Positions 5,621-5,989 of a stretch of DNA of 5,989 nucleotides are shown piece after piece. The notes beneath the pieces are model-generated. The model did no database searches, was not told the origin of the DNA, and worked only from the letters and a program-made list of their open reading frames with translations. The stretch covers positions 1 through 5,989 of the forward strand of contig JAWLBR010000132.1 of NCBI GenBank assembly GCA_041687495.1. The letters run 5' to 3'. Positions within the stretch are counted from its first letter, which is position 1; every line of letters begins with the position of its first letter. This stretch comes from JAWLBR01 sp041687495 (GTDB taxonomy: Bacteria; Bacillota; Limnochordia; DTU087; JAAYGB01). Both the position numbers and the translations under genes were made by a program.

Positions 5621-5989
5621 ATGATCTTTAGCTTCATGCGCCGTAAGTTGGGCCTTTTGCGGCTGATGGCCGAAAAGAATATCAAAGCATCTCAAGGTCA
5701 GTATATTGCCGAAAACCTGAGCGAAAACATCGCTTATCTTAAGGACACCTTTAGCGATAGTTCAGACTTTGTTATTCGTAAGTTTATCACCGGACTCGAT
5801 GGCAGAACCCGATGTGCAGTCGTCTATATAGATGGCCTCACAGACAAAGAAGTCCTCGACCGGGATGTTCTGCGACCGCTGCTCATCGATGCCCACAAGG
5901 TCAACAATGAGACCAAACCTGAAGTCACAGTCAGCCTCATCGATATGCAGTTGGTGACTCCCGGAGAGACAGAAATCGTCAGCTCCTTG
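5621..5989 (+). CDS. GerA-family spore germination receptor subunit, 3' end outside window
   Basis: N-terminal 123 residues of a GerA/GerKA-type A subunit of a spore nutrient receptor, which in spore formers sits in the inner spore membrane with B and C subunits and triggers germination. The frame is open to the right edge. The segment LSENIAYLKDTFSDSSDFVIRKF (residues 34-56), then RCAVVYIDGLTDKEVL and DRDVLRPLL, follows the family's N-terminal soluble domain (N-I..L...F..S.D...R.F, then Y-I-D-G-L). The family's membrane domain would lie beyond the window; full-length members are usually about 450-550 residues. ATG 5621 has GAGGG at 5609-5613, 7 nt upstream. B and C subunit genes are expected to the right. 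The gap of 124 nt after the patatin gene has no convincing terminator, so read-through from upstream is possible. I see no frameshift or lost motif in the visible part. Confidence 0.88.
   Translation, partial: MIFSFMRRKLGLLRLMAEKNIKASQGQYIAENLSENIAYLKDTFSDSSDFVIRKFITGLDGRTRCAVVYIDGLTDKEVLDRDVLRPLLIDAHKVNNETKPEVTVSLIDMQLVTPGETEIVSSL

Overview
The window looks like chromosomal DNA from a spore-forming member of the Firmicutes (Bacillota) that also has an outer membrane. Two observations point this way. The last gene (from 5621) begins a GerA-family spore-germination receptor subunit, a family tied to endospore formers. The gene before it (3634-5496) encodes an exported patatin-type lipase fused to what looks like an outer-membrane beta-barrel ending in Phe. 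A LolCDE-like ABC transporter and a CsgG-like lipoprotein upstream fit a two-membrane envelope. Sporulating diderm lineages such as Limnochordia, Negativicutes or Halanaerobiales are candidates; I cannot pick one from sequence alone.

Layout. All genes are on the + strand. Positions 2-3565 look like one transcription unit: (1) the 3' part of a CsgG-domain lipoprotein gene, (2) a LolC/LolE-type permease, (3) a LolD-type ATPase overlapping the permease gene by 8 bases, (4) a secreted protein with an LPP20/FlgP-like domain, and then a strong rho-independent terminator at 3530-3565. The second unit starts after the terminator with the patatin/beta-barrel gene. A 124-base gap with no convincing terminator leads to the gerA-type gene, which runs off the right edge. 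No gap reaches 300 bases, and I see no RNA genes, mobile elements or CRISPR arrays.

How the genes may work together (inference). The first unit pairs a CsgG-type lipoprotein and an LPP20-type periplasmic protein with an inner-membrane exporter of the lipoprotein-release class. CsgG-like and LPP20-like proteins also occur together around flagellar outer-membrane structures (FlgO/FlgP/FlgT), but no flagellar or curli gene is visible here. The most unusual element is a GC-rich hairpin at 2628-2667. It separates a perfect AGGAGG (2618-2623) from the preferred ATG (2674), and folding would reduce the effective spacing from 50 to about 10 nt. This is a candidate structure-bridged ribosome binding site.
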